From Chryseobacterium gallinarum (GTDB lineage: Bacteria; Bacteroidota; Bacteroidia; Flavobacteriales; Weeksellaceae): a DNA stretch of 64,000 bases. The stretch lies in the NCBI RefSeq assembly GCF_001021975.1, contig NZ_CP009928.1:4468001-4532000 (forward strand), read 5' to 3'. This document shows, piece after piece, positions 1-10,091 of the stretch (positions within the stretch are counted from its first letter, which is position 1; each line of letters opens with the position of its first letter). The position numbers were made by a program, and so were the translations under genes. The notes under the pieces are model-generated. The model was not told the DNA's origin. It saw nothing but the letters and a program-made list of their open reading frames with translations, and searched no databases.

Positions 1-515
1 CGTCTTGCAGTACCGTCAGATTCATGCATTCCCTGCTGAATGACGCTCCAGTTTCCATTGTCGGACAGAACAAAGTTATGCAGGTACAACTGATAACCGT
101 CCTGAATAGCTGTGTTATCTACCTTGGCTGAAAGTTTACTCGCTCTTACCAGTGCGGTTCCGTCCAAACCTGTTTTGTCAGCAATCTGAATTAATTCTGA
201 GGGAGTTTCTCTCGAAAATTTTCCTTTTCCACCGCAAATGTATAGCCCTAAAGATTGGGAATTCGGATTGATAGACCTTTTTAAAGCTCCCATAACGGAA
301 GTAGTAATCCCCGAAGAATGCCAGTCCATTCCCATCACGGCTCCGAAACTCTGAAACCAGAACGGATCTGCCAAACGGCGCAGAACTTCATCTTTACCAT
401 AATCCATCAGAATGACTTCCACAATAGAAAGCCCGAGAATGGACATACGTTCATAGAGCCAAGGTGGTACTTTGCCATAATGAAGTGGTAAATCTGCGGT
501 TCCTGAACGTTTCAT
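1..515 (-). CDS. DUF763 domain protein, 3' end outside window
   Basis: The reading frame opens at an ATG (513-515) and stays open to the window edge, so about 171 N-terminal codons are visible. The protein begins MKRSGTADLPLHYGKVPPWL and later has GAVMGMDWHSSGITTSVMGA and LYICGGKGKF. I recognise these as the N-terminal part of the DUF763 family (usually around 380-420 aa), whose biochemical role is not known to me. There is no signal peptide or membrane segment, so it should be cytosolic. The two glyoxalase-fold genes lie upstream on the same strand, 70 bp away. Family call fairly sure; function unknown. Confidence 0.8.
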   Translation of the reverse strand, partial: MKRSGTADLPLHYGKVPPWLYERMSILGLSIVEVILMDYGKDEVLRRLADPFWFQSFGAVMGMDWHSSGITTSVMGALKRSINPNSQSLGLYICGGKGKFSRETPSELIQIADKTGLDGTALVRASKLSAKVDNTAIQDGYQLYLHNFVLSDNGNWSVIQQGMHESDGTAR

Positions 516-585
516 ATTTAAATTTAAAGAACAAAGGTAGTCTTAATATTCTGAAATTGTCATGATCTGGATCACCATTTAAGGA

Positions 586-990
586 TCAGTGAATGGAGAA
601 AAATTCTAAATTTTTATGTTTTTCTTCATCAAATTTTTCTTCGAAAGTAATTCTATTTCCGAAAGGATCAATTACTGTAAAAGAGACAGCCCCATAAAAT
701 GTTTTTTCAAGTCCCGGCCGGTTGTATTTGTATTTTTTATCTATTAATTCCTTATGATACTGTGCTACTCCTTCATCCCATATGGAAACTCTTGTGCCGG
801 GGGTTCCGTCACCATGATGCTCACTTAAATGAAAAATAATGTTTTCTCTTTTTACCTCCATATAAACCGGAGCATTGTCATCGAAATAATGTTCCCATAC
901 CATTTCAAATCCCAACCAACCAATATAAAATTCTTTTGCCTTTTCGTAATTGAAGATTCTGAGTATAGGGATGATGCGTTCTGCTTTCAT
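586..990 (-). CDS. Glyoxalase/bleomycin-resistance-like VOC protein
   Basis: A 134-aa single-domain protein starting MKAERIIPILRIFNYEKAKEFY, with the beta-alpha-beta-beta-beta pattern of the vicinal oxygen chelate fold. The middle has EHHGDGTPGTRVSI and the end VIDPFGNRITFEE, the classic final strand with a conserved Glu metal ligand. It fits the 'glyoxalase superfamily protein' group related to bleomycin-binding proteins. The substrate cannot be read from sequence. It lies 9 bp downstream of another VOC gene on the same strand, so the two are probably co-transcribed. No export signal. Confidence 0.8.
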   Translation of the reverse strand: MKAERIIPILRIFNYEKAKEFYIGWLGFEMVWEHYFDDNAPVYMEVKRENIIFHLSEHHGDGTPGTRVSIWDEGVAQYHKELIDKKYKYNRPGLEKTFYGAVSFTVIDPFGNRITFEEKFDEEKHKNLEFFSIH

Positions 991-999
991 GTTGTAATT

Positions 1000-1347
1000 T
1001 TACAGGTGAGAAAGAATATTGATCAATTTCCCAAACGGGTCTTTTACAAAGAATCTGCGAACACCCCAATCTTCATTGGTCAGCTCGTATATTATCTCAT
1101 AACCTGCTGTTTTCATTGCATTATATATTTCATCCACATCATCCACTTCTATTGAAAATTCGGGAACTTCGGTACCATTTCCTCCCTGTTCGGCGAAACT
1201 GATCTGAACTTTTGCCTGTTGTTCGTTTCCCAGTGTCCGGATCCATCCATGATCCATCAAAACATCAAGTTTTAAGATGTCATGATAAAAATGCCCTGCT
1301 TTTGAAAGGTCATTTGTTTTTATATTGGCTACGATTCTTTTTACCAT
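1000..1347 (-). CDS. VOC family protein
   Basis: A 115-aa single VOC domain: MVKRIVANIKTNDLSKAGHF at the start, FSIEVDDVDEIYNAMKTAGY in the middle and FFVKDPFGKLINILSHL at the end, matching the DPxG closing strand of glyoxalase-fold proteins. A cytosolic lyase, dioxygenase or binding role is possible but cannot be chosen. It is the first gene of a two-gene unit with the VOC gene 9 bp downstream. The hairpin at 1364-1394 (tpx terminator) separates this unit from tpx. Single VOC domains of this size normally dimerise. Confidence 0.75.
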   Translation of the reverse strand: MVKRIVANIKTNDLSKAGHFYHDILKLDVLMDHGWIRTLGNEQQAKVQISFAEQGGNGTEVPEFSIEVDDVDEIYNAMKTAGYEIIYELTNEDWGVRRFFVKDPFGKLINILSHL

Positions 1348-1363
1348 TTTGAATATTTTTTAT

Positions 1364-1394
1364 CAAAAAGCCTTGCAAAATGAGTTTACAAGGC
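1364..1394 (-). terminator. Rho-independent terminator of tpx
   Basis: On the minus strand GCCTTG and CAAGGC arms (1370-1375 and 1389-1394), extended by partly paired A/T bases, are followed directly by a run of five T. It lies 28 bp beyond the tpx stop codon and before the VOC pair, so it probably ends the tpx transcript. Confidence 0.65.
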
Positions 1395-1422
1395 CGTTTA
1401 CAAAAATTTATTTCTACTGTTT

Positions 1423-1920
1423 TTATTTCAATGCTGCAAGTGCCGCTTCGTAATCAGGCTCATTGGCAATCTCTGAAACCTGCTCAGTATAAACTACTTT
1501 ATTATTTTCGTCTGTCACAATTACCGCACGGCTCAATAATCCTTTTAAAGGAGAATCGGTAATTGTTACTTCATAATCATCCCCAAAACTGCTTCTGAAA
1601 TCGGAAAGTGTCTCAACATTATTCAATCCTTCTGCTGCACAGAATCTGCCTAAAGCAAAAGGAAGGTCTTTTGAAATATTAATTACCACGGTATCATCCA
1701 GTTTGGAAGCTTCTTCATTGAACCTTCTTGAAGATGCTGCACAAGTAGGAGTATCAATACTGGGAAAAATATTGAATACTTTTTTCTTTCCTTCATAGTT
1801 TTCAAGCGTTTTTACATTTAATCCTGAATCTACCAAAGCAAAATCTTTAACGGTAGTTCCTATTGATGGCAATGTTCCTATAGTGTGTACTTCGTTTCCT
1901 TTTAAAGTGATCGTTGACAT
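1423..1920 (-). CDS. tpx: Thiol peroxidase Tpx, cytosolic
   Basis: A peroxiredoxin of the Tpx type that reduces H2O2 and alkyl hydroperoxides at the expense of thioredoxin. The ATG at 1918-1920 (MSTITLKGNEVHTIGT) gives 165 aa, the usual Tpx length; an in-frame upstream ATG would only add 8 unrelated residues. The peroxidatic Cys is C60 in the FPSIDTPTC motif and the resolving Cys is C94 in GRFCAAEG, as expected for an atypical two-Cys enzyme. TAnnTTTG-like boxes sit upstream at 1942-1949 and 1952-1959. A second, exported homologue lies at 13541-14113. Confidence 0.95.
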   Translation of the reverse strand: MSTITLKGNEVHTIGTLPSIGTTVKDFALVDSGLNVKTLENYEGKKKVFNIFPSIDTPTCAASSRRFNEEASKLDDTVVINISKDLPFALGRFCAAEGLNNVETLSDFRSSFGDDYEVTITDSPLKGLLSRAVIVTDENNKVVYTEQVSEIANEPDYEAALAALK

Positions 1921-1941
1921 AATTTTGTTTTTAAAGTTTTT

Positions 1942-1949
1942 CAAATTTA
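1942..1949 (-). promoter_or_regulatory. Candidate -7 box for tpx
   Basis: The minus strand reads TAAATTTG, matching the Bacteroidota -7 consensus TAnnTTTG, 21 bp before the chosen tpx start. A second match (TATTTTTG) is at 1952-1959. No TTG -33 element at the right distance was seen, so this is a weak call. Confidence 0.35.
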
Positions 1950-2043
1950 ATCAAAAATAGATTTTTTTCTATTGAATAAAGGTTAAATTAATCTTAAAGT
2001 AAAAAAACTCAGTGCCGGATCCCTGCAAAAAATTAAATTTTAA

Positions 2044-4308
<2,265 letters not shown>

Positions 4309-4347
4309 TTCCTGACTTTTGATATAAAATAAAAAAGTTTCTTTTAT

Positions 4348-4384
4348 AGCCCCAAAAAGTTAATCCTTTTTAGGGCTTTTTTAT
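4348..4384 (+). terminator. Terminator of icd
   Basis: AGCCCCAAAAAG pairs with CTTTTTAGGGCT around a short TTAATC loop, with one C/A mismatch, and is followed by a T-rich tail. It lies 40 bp after the icd stop codon. Confidence 0.85.
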
Positions 4385-4404
4385 TGTTTTTTAATCCATT
4401 GATT

Positions 4405-4454
4405 GGCTAAAGCCGGTGGAATTTTATATGATGAGAGCGGGCTAAAGCCCGCTC
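4405..4454. repeat. GGCTAAAGCC palindromic repeat (two copies)
   Basis: Two short palindromes sit in the icd/MBL gap: GGCTAAAGCC at 4405-4414 and the longer GAGCGGGCTAAAGCCCGCTC at 4435-4454 (9-bp perfect stem, AA loop). The same core recurs at 11626, 20434, 27627, 50520, 57958 and 57996, always between genes. It looks like a REP-type dispersed element. The copy at 4435 is 28 bp from the end of the minus-strand MBL gene and could also act in termination. Confidence 0.6.
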
Positions 4455-4481
4455 CTATTAATAATACTGAAATAGTGATTA

Positions 4482-5474
4482 TCAATTCATAAAACTTTCG
4501 GGAATCCATTCAAATCCGGAGCTTTTTTTCTTGGTAAATCCCAGGCCAGGCCACGGTAAATGACTGGCTAAAGCCCTGGTTCTGGTATCGGCTAACTGCT
4601 GAAGGAATTTCTTTCTTGATGCCGTTGCAATATCCAGATCTGTATCTCCGGAAAAACCCCAGTCGGGATGTGGAAACAAAATAACATCGGAATGGACCAG
4701 ATCCGCAATATAATTAAGCTTTTCATTCCCTGAAGAAATGGTTGTTATGGTTAAACCCGGAGTATGCCCCGGAGCTAACTGAAAGTTGAACGTATCGTAC
4801 AAAGTGGTATCCAGGTTATAGTATTTTATTTTAGGTTGAATCGTTTTCAGAATATGCTGTATAGCCGGAATTATCTGTTTCAGTAATTCGGGTTGTGCTT
4901 GTAAAGCGCTGTTATTAAAATCTTTTATGGTAGCCTGCATCCAAAAATCATGTTCTGTTTTTGAGATAAAGATATTGGCATTGGGAAAAATAAAATTGTC
5001 CTGTTTATCAATCACTCCTCCGATATGGTCGGGGTGGGCATGGGAAATGAAAACATCCGTAATATCTTTTGGAGAAAATCCGGTTTTTTGAAGGCTTTTT
5101 AACAGAAATCCTGTTTTCCCATCTGCAAAGATTCCCATACCTGAATCCATCAGAATCAGTTTGTTCCGGGTTTTTACAAGCAGGATATTCATTGCCATAT
5201 CAATATAATGATCAGGCCGGAAATGATCTTTAAGGATGGTTTTCAATTCAGGAACGTTCCCTCTGGGAGCAAATGTATTGATATTTTCTTCATGAATGTA
5301 TCCATCGGTAAGGATAAATAGCTCCAATTCCCCGAGCTTTATTTTTTTAGATCCTGAAAAATCATCCTGTTCTTTTTCCACAGGGAGTTTTGTTTCTGCA
5401 AAAACAGTTGAAAAGGGAACCAATCCCAATGTTCCTGCCAATATTCCGTTTTTTAAAAGTTCTCTTCTATTCAT
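4482..5474 (-). CDS. Exported MBL-fold metallo-hydrolase (Tat signal)
   Basis: Starting at the ATG 5472-5474 the protein (330 aa) begins MNRRELLKNGILAGTLGLVP, a twin-arginine signal with RR in the right place, so it is probably folded before export. The metal-binding motif HAHPDHIGG is near residue 150, with a later Asp/His pattern (APGHTPG, YIADLVHSD), typical of a dinuclear zinc metallo-beta-lactamase fold. The longer in-frame start at 5543 would bury the Tat motif behind 23 residues, so I reject it. The family covers lactonase- and hydrolase-type activities; substrate unknown. It lies downstream of the aldo/keto reductase but behind that gene's terminator. Confidence 0.85.
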   Translation of the reverse strand: MNRRELLKNGILAGTLGLVPFSTVFAETKLPVEKEQDDFSGSKKIKLGELELFILTDGYIHEENINTFAPRGNVPELKTILKDHFRPDHYIDMAMNILLVKTRNKLILMDSGMGIFADGKTGFLLKSLQKTGFSPKDITDVFISHAHPDHIGGVIDKQDNFIFPNANIFISKTEHDFWMQATIKDFNNSALQAQPELLKQIIPAIQHILKTIQPKIKYYNLDTTLYDTFNFQLAPGHTPGLTITTISSGNEKLNYIADLVHSDVILFPHPDWGFSGDTDLDIATASRKKFLQQLADTRTRALASHLPWPGLGFTKKKSSGFEWIPESFMN

Positions 5475-5559
5475 ATCAGATATGTCTTTTAATTTTGATG
5501 TCCTGTTATTTCTCTCTTCTGTCGTTGTCTTAAGTTCAGCCACGACAGGTTCAGATAAG

Positions 5560-5598
5560 AAAACTGAGCTCCTGATTATTATTCAGAAACTCAGTTTT
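5560..5598 (-). terminator. Terminator of aldo/keto reductase
   Basis: AAAACTGAG at 5560-5568 pairs perfectly with CTCAGTTTT at 5590-5598. On the minus strand the second arm ends in TTTTCTT. It lies about 10 bp after the aldo/keto reductase stop. Confidence 0.7.
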
Positions 5599-5607
5599 AA
5601 ATATCGT

Positions 5608-6609
5608 TTAATTGTTTACCAGTTTCATAGAGCCTTCGTTATATCTTTCCCCTACGTTTGGATATTTTTTAAGTATGGAATCAATTGTAGCCAGATCAGA
5701 TTCAGAAAGGTGGATACTGGCGGCTGCAACATTCTCTTCCAGGTATTTGATTCTCTTAGTTCCGGGGATCGGAATAATATCATCACCCTGATTCAGTACC
5801 CACGCCAATGCCAGCTGGGTCCCTTTCACTCCTTTGGAGGCGGCAAAGTCATTGATTTCTTTTGCCAGCTTTGTATTGTTATCTATATATTCCTTTTGAT
5901 AACGGGGCAGTGATTTTCTGAAGTCATCATCTCCAAAATTCTGAACTTCGTTGATATTTGCAAAAAGCCCTCTTGCTAAAGGTGAATAAGGAACCAACGT
6001 AATTCCAAGTTCCCTGATAGTTGGCAACACTTCTTTTTCAATATCTTTGGTAAGGATGGAATATTCTGACTGCAGGGCGGTAACAGGATGTATTTTATGT
6101 GCTTTTCTGATTGATTCCGCGGAAGCTTCAGAAAGCCCGATATACTTCACCTTCCCGGCTTTTACCAATTCTGCCATTGCTCCTACTGTTTCTTCTACCG
6201 GAACATTAGGATCTACTCTATGGGCGTAATATAAATCGATGGTATCTATCTTTAACCTTTGAAGACTAAGATCTACTGCTTGCCTGATCCATTCCGGGGA
6301 GCCGTCAAAGTAAGTGCCCGGAGCTCCGCTATGGCTGGCTTTTCCATCTTTAAACCTGAAACCGAATTTGGTGGCAATAAAGATCTTATCTCTGTTCGGG
6401 ACCAGCACCTTAGAGATTAATTTTTCGTTTTCACCATTGGCATACATATCTGCTGTATCCCAAAAATTCACCCCTAAATCTAATGCCCTATGTAAGGTGT
6501 TAATGCTTTCCTGTTCATCTGCAGGTCCATAAGCAAAACTCATTCCCATACAGCCTAAGCCTACTGCAGACAGCTGCTCTCCCGTACTTCCTAATTTTCT
6601 AAATTTCAT
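5608..6609 (-). CDS. Aldo/keto reductase
   Basis: A 333-aa NADPH-dependent (beta/alpha)8-barrel oxidoreductase of the AKR superfamily. The catalytic tetrad can be placed at D51 and Y56 (WDTADMYANG), K81 (IATKFGF) and H130 (LYYAHRVDP). The coenzyme-binding end is ELGITLVPYSPLARG plus IIPIPGTKRIKYLEEN. It reduces aldehydes or ketones; the natural substrate is unknown, but the sequence is closest in style to the YakC/general-stress AKRs. It lies 87 bp downstream of an AraC-family gene on the same strand. Two AraC-type half-sites spaced 21 bp are upstream of its -7 box, so regulation by that neighbour is likely. Confidence 0.93.
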   Translation of the reverse strand: MKFRKLGSTGEQLSAVGLGCMGMSFAYGPADEQESINTLHRALDLGVNFWDTADMYANGENEKLISKVLVPNRDKIFIATKFGFRFKDGKASHSGAPGTYFDGSPEWIRQAVDLSLQRLKIDTIDLYYAHRVDPNVPVEETVGAMAELVKAGKVKYIGLSEASAESIRKAHKIHPVTALQSEYSILTKDIEKEVLPTIRELGITLVPYSPLARGLFANINEVQNFGDDDFRKSLPRYQKEYIDNNTKLAKEINDFAASKGVKGTQLALAWVLNQGDDIIPIPGTKRIKYLEENVAAASIHLSESDLATIDSILKKYPNVGERYNEGSMKLVNN

Positions 6610-6635
6610 GATGGTTGGATTTTAATTGTATAAGA

Positions 6636-6643
6636 CAAAATTA
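6636..6643 (-). promoter_or_regulatory. Candidate -7 box of aldo/keto reductase
   Basis: The minus strand reads TAATTTTG, a TAnnTTTG match 27 bp before the start codon. There is no clear -33 TTG, as expected for a promoter that needs an activator. Two ATTCAAAC half-sites lie 30-65 bp further upstream. Confidence 0.45.
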
Positions 6644-6672
6644 GAATATGTAACGGCAGGCTGCCATATAGA

Positions 6673-6703
6673 ATTCAAACTAAGAATTATAAAATTCAAA
6701 CAA
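6673..6703 (-). promoter_or_regulatory. Putative AraC-family operator before aldo/keto reductase
   Basis: Two identical direct half-sites ATTCAAAC (6673-6680 and 6694-6701) are exactly 21 bp apart, i.e. two helical turns on one face, the spacing AraC proteins prefer. The second lies inside a 17-nt sequence TTATAAAATTCAAACAA (6687-6703) that recurs exactly at 7611-7627 in front of the araC-type gene. The site overlaps the last codons of that gene. Confidence 0.5.
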
Positions 6704-7601
6704 GATTCATCCTTAGAGCATTGGGAGTCATCCCTGTTTGTTTTTTAAAATAATTGGTGAAATAGGCTGGTTCTTCAAAGCCTAATCCATAAGCAATTTC
6801 AGTAATATTCCAATCTGTATGTTTAAGTAAAGCATAAGCTTCCCGGATAATTCTTGCTGCGATTTGCTGACTGGTTGTTTTGCCGGTCATTTCTTTGACG
6901 GAACGGTTCAGGGAATTCACATGAATGGACAGGCTCTGCGCATAGTCATTCGGTGTTTTTAATTTAAGGGATGCTTCAGGGCTATCAATAGGAAATTGCC
7001 TTTCCAGAAGTTCCATAAATAAGGAAGCTATTCTTTGGGAAGCGTTCTGATACGGTTCAAAGCTTTCTGCCGGATGCATTTTCATAGTTTCGTGGATCAT
7101 CAGATAAAGATATGCCCTGAGCATATCATATTTGTGAATATAATCCGACTGAATTTCCGTCATCATCTTTATATAAACATCTGAGAGTATTTTCTGCTGT
7201 TCTTCATCTAAAAAGAAAACAGGAGTTCCTCCAATTTTAAATAGCGGAGAATCCTGAAGATTGCCCAGCCGGCTTCCGTTCTGCAGAAATTCTTCTGTAA
7301 AAAGGCAAAACCAGCCTTTCTGATCTACATCCTCGGCCTCCCAGGAATAAGGAACTATGGGGTTGGAAAACATCAGTGCGGGACGGTCTACATGAATCCA
7401 TTTATTGGCATAATGAAGCTTGCCTTTTCCTATAATAAGTGAAATTTTATAATAATCCCGCCGGCTATAGGGACTTAAAAGCGAGCAGTGCTCACGTGAG
7501 AAAACATTAAAGTGCCCCATGCCATTTGTTCCGGGGCATTGTAATCCCAGATTGGGAGCATTTCTTTCATAAAAGCCTTTTAGTGATTCGTTGGGTTCCA
7601 T
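6696..7601 (-). CDS. AraC family transcriptional regulator
   Basis: A 301-aa DNA-binding activator or repressor. The N-terminal ~180 residues form a cupin-like sensing domain (HVDRPALMFSNPIVPYSWE). The last ~100 residues carry the double helix-turn-helix: the first around NDYAQSLSIHVNSLNRSVKE, the second NITEIAYGLGFEEPAYFTNY, followed by FKKQTGMTPNALR. Its neighbour downstream is the aldo/keto reductase. A perfect 17-nt repeat lies both in its own promoter and in that of the reductase, pointing to autoregulation plus control of the reductase. Effector unknown. Confidence 0.93.
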   Translation of the reverse strand: MEPNESLKGFYERNAPNLGLQCPGTNGMGHFNVFSREHCSLLSPYSRRDYYKISLIIGKGKLHYANKWIHVDRPALMFSNPIVPYSWEAEDVDQKGWFCLFTEEFLQNGSRLGNLQDSPLFKIGGTPVFFLDEEQQKILSDVYIKMMTEIQSDYIHKYDMLRAYLYLMIHETMKMHPAESFEPYQNASQRIASLFMELLERQFPIDSPEASLKLKTPNDYAQSLSIHVNSLNRSVKEMTGKTTSQQIAARIIREAYALLKHTDWNITEIAYGLGFEEPAYFTNYFKKQTGMTPNALRMNLV

Positions 7602-7605
7602 AAAT

Positions 7606-7627
7606 CAAAGTTATAAAATTCAAACAA
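7606..7627 (-). promoter_or_regulatory. Promoter/operator of araC-type gene
   Basis: The minus strand has a TAnnTTTG match (TAACTTTG, 7606-7613) 4 bp before the ATG, overlapped at its upstream edge by TTATAAAATTCAAACAA (7611-7627), an exact copy of the sequence before the aldo/keto reductase. Overlap of operator and -7 box fits autorepression. The very short leader is a reason for caution. Confidence 0.4.
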
Positions 7628-7712
7628 ATTAAATGATAAAATTCTGGCATTTAAAATGGATATTATTATCTGAATCTGCCTAAAAATGAATACGACAGAC
7701 AGCACTTCCAAC

Positions 7713-7740
7713 AAAAATGACCGGCAAAACTGCCGGCCAT
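7713..7740 (-). terminator. Terminator of the small secreted protein gene
   Basis: On the minus strand ATGGCCGGCA (from 7740) pairs with TGCCGGTCAT around GTTT, a 10-bp stem with one G-T pair, followed by TTTTTG. It lies 31 bp after the stop of the 7772-8230 gene. Confidence 0.75.
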
Positions 7741-7771
7741 GTTAATAGTGATATATATAGTTGATAATGGT

Positions 7772-8230
7772 TTAATCCCAATCTCCGTCATGCCCGTGAT
7801 GACGGTGTTTATTTTGTTTCTTATAATACTTTCTTTGCTCTTTATAATATTTTTCCTGTTCTTTACGGTATTTTTTATAATCATTTTTATTCCTTCCATA
7901 TATGATCACAGGATTTTGTCCTCTATAGTATCTTTTTTTAAAAATGATGTACTTTTCTCTTCCCAGAATCCTTTCCAGCTCTGAATACCGGTCTCCTCTC
8001 CATCTTCCCGGATCTACTACATACACCCGGTTCCAGGAATCATAGTCCCTGTATCTGTTGTTTAAAGCATAGACCTGGTTGGCCTGAGCAGTAGAAAGTA
8101 ACAGATCTGCCACTACAGTCTGCCAGTTGATATCTGTAATACTTCTTCTATAATCATTATAATAATCTGACTGAGCATAACTCAGGCTGAAAGTCCCGAT
8201 AAAAAATGCAGTCAACAATAACTTTTTCAT
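7772..8230 (-). CDS. Secreted basic Tyr/Lys/His-rich protein, function unknown
   Basis: A 152-aa protein from the ATG at 8228-8230, which gives a clean signal peptide MKKLLLTAFFIGTFSLSYAQ; the earlier in-frame ATG would hide it. The mature part has a globular stretch (VVADLLLSTAQANQVYALNN, then RYSELERILGREKY). The last ~45 residues are low-complexity and basic: YKKYRKEQEKYYKEQRKYYK, then HRHHGHDGD. The His/Asp tail could bind metal, which is only a guess. I do not recognise a named family. It is monocistronic with its own terminator. Confidence 0.75.
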   Translation of the reverse strand: MKKLLLTAFFIGTFSLSYAQSDYYNDYRRSITDINWQTVVADLLLSTAQANQVYALNNRYRDYDSWNRVYVVDPGRWRGDRYSELERILGREKYIIFKKRYYRGQNPVIIYGRNKNDYKKYRKEQEKYYKEQRKYYKKQNKHRHHGHDGDWD

Positions 8231-8530
8231 TTCATTCCACTTTTGAATTAAACATGGTGATACAGTCAATTAAAGTGCCAATTATTCATCACAATTCTTA
8301 AGATTTGTTAAAAAAAATCATAAACTATTGATTATCTTTTAAATAATTTCTAAAATTATGCATAATCACTTATCTTTATGGTAAGAGGCCAATACCTAAC
8401 TCTATTATCTTATAAAATTCGTTAAGATTCTTAAAAACTATATTTCATATGGTTAAAATTTGTAATTTTAAAGGAGAATGCTTTTGAGGATCCTCTGCAT
8501 TTTATTTTTATCAATCAAATCTCAGAAATT
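8231..8530. other. Divergent intergenic region
   Basis: A 300-bp AT-rich gap between two divergent genes. I see no ORF, RNA fold or long repeat in it. It must hold both promoters, but no full TTG-N19-TAnnTTTG match is visible on either strand. Confidence 0.5.
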
Positions 8531-8818
8531 ATGGAAAATATAAAATTTGAAGTATCTCCATATCAGGATGAATTACAACTGCTCATTGACGGTAATAAAG
8601 CAGGCTATATGTCCATAGAGGTTGACGGAAGGCTGCTCATTGTGTATTACACCAAACTTAATGAAGAATTGGAAGGACAAGGGTATGCCAAGTTATTGCT
8701 GGATGAGCTGGTACGTTATGCGGAAGAAAAAGATTTGCTGGTAGACCCGGAATGTGATTTTGTACGCCAGCAGTTTGAAAATCATCCCAGAAGATATAAA
8801 GACATCTGGCATGCCTGA
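8531..8818 (+). CDS. Small GNAT-type N-acetyltransferase (YjdJ/YidJ-like)
   Basis: A 95-aa protein, MENIKFEVSPYQDELQLLID at the start, with LEGQGYAKLLLDELVRYAEE in the middle. That is the acetyl-CoA-binding (R/Q)GxG/A helix of GNAT proteins in the minimal ~95-residue form. It ends DFVRQQFENHPRRYKDIW, typical of the same group. These single-motif proteins are often annotated as putative acetyltransferases; catalysis and substrate are unproven. The stop is 1 bp from the end of the convergent MBL-fold gene, with no terminator visible between them. Confidence 0.85.
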   Translation: MENIKFEVSPYQDELQLLIDGNKAGYMSIEVDGRLLIVYYTKLNEELEGQGYAKLLLDELVRYAEEKDLLVDPECDFVRQQFENHPRRYKDIWHA

Positions 8819-8819
8819 A

Positions 8820-9938
8820 TCAGTTTTCCCACCAGACTTTAAATTCCTGATTTGAAAGATTCAGCTGTACAACCTCTCCTATCATGGGAGTAAGGATATG
8901 TAATCCTTTATCTTTTCCCAGACTTGTAATCTTCTGCAAGGGTTCATTCCAGGGGTGAAGTGCCAGCGCAAATTTTGAAGAATGCACAGGCAAAATATAT
9001 TTTGCTTTAAGATCAACAGCTGCCTGGATGACATCTTCAGGTAAGGTATGAATGTATCTCCAGGCCTCACCATATTGTCCGTTTTCAAGAATGGCATAAT
9101 CAAACGGTCCATATTGTTCTCCGATATTTTTAAAATGAGAATCATAGCCGCTGTCACCACCCAGGAATATTTTCTTCGTTGGGGTTTCCAGCACATATGA
9201 AGTCCAAAGGGTATCATTTTGTCTTATTCTTCTTCCCGAAAAGTGCCTTGCCGGTGTAAAAATGATTTTTATATTATTTTTTAGTAAAATTTCTGTGCCC
9301 CATTCTTCTTCAATCAGTTTACGTTCAGCATATCCCCATCTTTCTAAATGTGCTCCCACACCTAATGGCACAATAGCCATCCCGGTCCGTTTTTCTATTG
9401 CCTTTACAGTGGGATAATCCAAATGATCGAAATGATCATGGGTAATCACCAGGTAATCAATATCCGGCATATCTTCAGGCTTAAAAATATCCGATCCTTT
9501 GAACGCCTTATTGAAATATTTAAAAGGTGAGCCGTACCTACTCAGCACCGGGTCTATCAGAAATGAAATTCCGTCCGTCTGCAAATAATAAGAGGAATGC
9601 CCCAGCCAGATGAATACATCTGCAGTTTTATCCAGTCTTTTCAAATCCGTGTGGACAGAAGGAATGGGATGCATCGGTTTCAGCAACGGATCTTTTTTGC
9701 CAAAAAAGAAATCATAAGTCACTTTTGACATTTTATAACCTTCAGCAATAGATGGGGTATGGCTGAGATTCTGAAACTGCTTTTTGTAATAAAGCTCTGA
9801 GCGTTTAATACGTTCCAGCCGCTTTCCTTTCGGAACAGCACCGAAAGCTTTTCTGTTAATTACTATAAAATAAACAACAATTAATAGGGTTATAATCGTA
9901 ATGATCCAATATATCATTTGCAAAAAAATGGATATCAA
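8820..9938 (-). CDS. Membrane-anchored MBL-fold hydrolase (NAPE-PLD/RomA-like)
   Basis: A 372-aa protein with one N-terminal membrane segment (about residues 8-27, WIITIITLLIVVYFIVI) followed by a metallo-beta-lactamase domain. The zinc motif THDHFDHLDY is near 165, FTPARHFSGR near 230 and LGGDSGYDSHF near 262, with the final His in LPVHSSKFALALHPW. This is the pattern of the NAPE-PLD/RomA-type lipoprotein-like hydrolases. A phospholipase-D-like activity is known for eukaryotic members; the bacterial substrate is open. The start at 9938 is kept, but the ATG seven codons later is equally plausible. Confidence 0.85.
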   Translation of the reverse strand: MISIFLQMIYWIITIITLLIVVYFIVINRKAFGAVPKGKRLERIKRSELYYKKQFQNLSHTPSIAEGYKMSKVTYDFFFGKKDPLLKPMHPIPSVHTDLKRLDKTADVFIWLGHSSYYLQTDGISFLIDPVLSRYGSPFKYFNKAFKGSDIFKPEDMPDIDYLVITHDHFDHLDYPTVKAIEKRTGMAIVPLGVGAHLERWGYAERKLIEEEWGTEILLKNNIKIIFTPARHFSGRRIRQNDTLWTSYVLETPTKKIFLGGDSGYDSHFKNIGEQYGPFDYAILENGQYGEAWRYIHTLPEDVIQAAVDLKAKYILPVHSSKFALALHPWNEPLQKITSLGKDKGLHILTPMIGEVVQLNLSNQEFKVWWEN

Positions 9939-10091
9939 ATGTATTGACTTTTATCTTTACATGAAAATCTGAGCCCTCTGCAATGCCTTTTTAACTAAAT
10001 TTATCATGCTTTAAAAAAAATTATTATTCATTTGAGTGATCATTTATTTAAAACTCTTTAATTTAGCAGCTTAAAAAAACTCAAAAAGACA

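Noticed and set aside
7666..7899. Minus-strand 77-codon ORF over the end of the secreted His/Tyr-rich protein gene
   Set aside because: It is a shadow in another frame of that gene and crosses its terminator.
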